Of a stretch of 13,714 nt of DNA, positions 13,699-13,714 are shown piece after piece. The stretch spans positions 1-13,714 of the forward strand of contig JAWOGU010000567.1 in assembly GCA_046496595.1 (NCBI GenBank). The letters run 5' to 3'. Numbering within the stretch: the first letter of the stretch is position 1; every line of letters begins with the position of its first letter. The translations under genes were made by a program, and so were the position numbers. This DNA is from GCA-2746795 sp046496595. Lineage in GTDB: Bacteria > Chloroflexota > Anaerolineae > Promineifilales > Promineifilaceae. The notes under the pieces are model-generated. The model was not told the DNA's origin. It saw only the letters and a program-made list of their open reading frames with translations, and searched no databases.

Positions 13699-13714
13699 AC
13701 CTTGCCGAATTGAC

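Overview
The window looks like a chromosomal segment from a bacterium of the phylum Chloroflexota, probably Anaerolineae-like. This is inferred from three things: a lipoprotein with a long Pro/Thr linker, a dihydroorotate-dehydrogenase-like gene paired with a one-piece pyruvate:ferredoxin oxidoreductase, and gene content typical of an anaerobe or facultative anaerobe. No phylogeny was run. There is no prophage, insertion sequence, CRISPR array, rRNA or tRNA that I can support.

Layout. (1) 1-3843, plus strand: the tail of an unidentified gene, a MoxR-type AAA+ ATPase, an AT-rich predicted lipoprotein, and a DUF58 protein. MoxR and DUF58 proteins usually sit side by side, so the lipoprotein gene looks like a later insertion; it joins DUF58 by an ATGA overlap. 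(2) 3904-6280, minus strand: a nagA / SIS-domain (NagB-II/GlmS-like) pair for amino-sugar phosphate catabolism, read from a good sigma70-type promoter at 6252-6280. (3) 6300-6515: an intergenic block of REP-like palindromes and a strong terminator. (4) 6579-11259, minus strand: PFOR followed by a DHODH-like flavoprotein that lacks the usual catalytic Cys/Ser. (5) 11260-11706: a 447-base divergent control region. (6) 11707-13698, plus strand: a CDP-alcohol phosphatidyltransferase followed by prolipoprotein diacylglyceryl transferase (Lgt). The first probably makes a phospholipid (head group not determined) and the second uses phosphatidylglycerol to lipidate proteins such as the one at 1190.

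The most unusual signals are at DNA level. The palindrome ACGGCCGT, nearly always AACGGCCGTT, occurs 14 times, far above chance. All copies lie inside genes and in three different reading frames, so the DNA word and not the protein appears to be selected. By hand count the 30 bases to its left are G-rich (163 G, 81 C summed) and the 30 bases to its right are C-rich (75 G, 159 C), whichever strand the gene is on. The palindrome therefore marks local GC-skew switch points. Three intergenic arrays with a 7-base period sit on or against stop codons. Short heptamer arrays together with a highly iterated palindrome recall cyanobacterial STRR and HIP1 repeats, but with different words.

At protein level the standout is Lgt: 401 residues instead of about 260-300, with an extra cytoplasmic segment resembling the C-terminal domain of the RNA polymerase alpha subunit.
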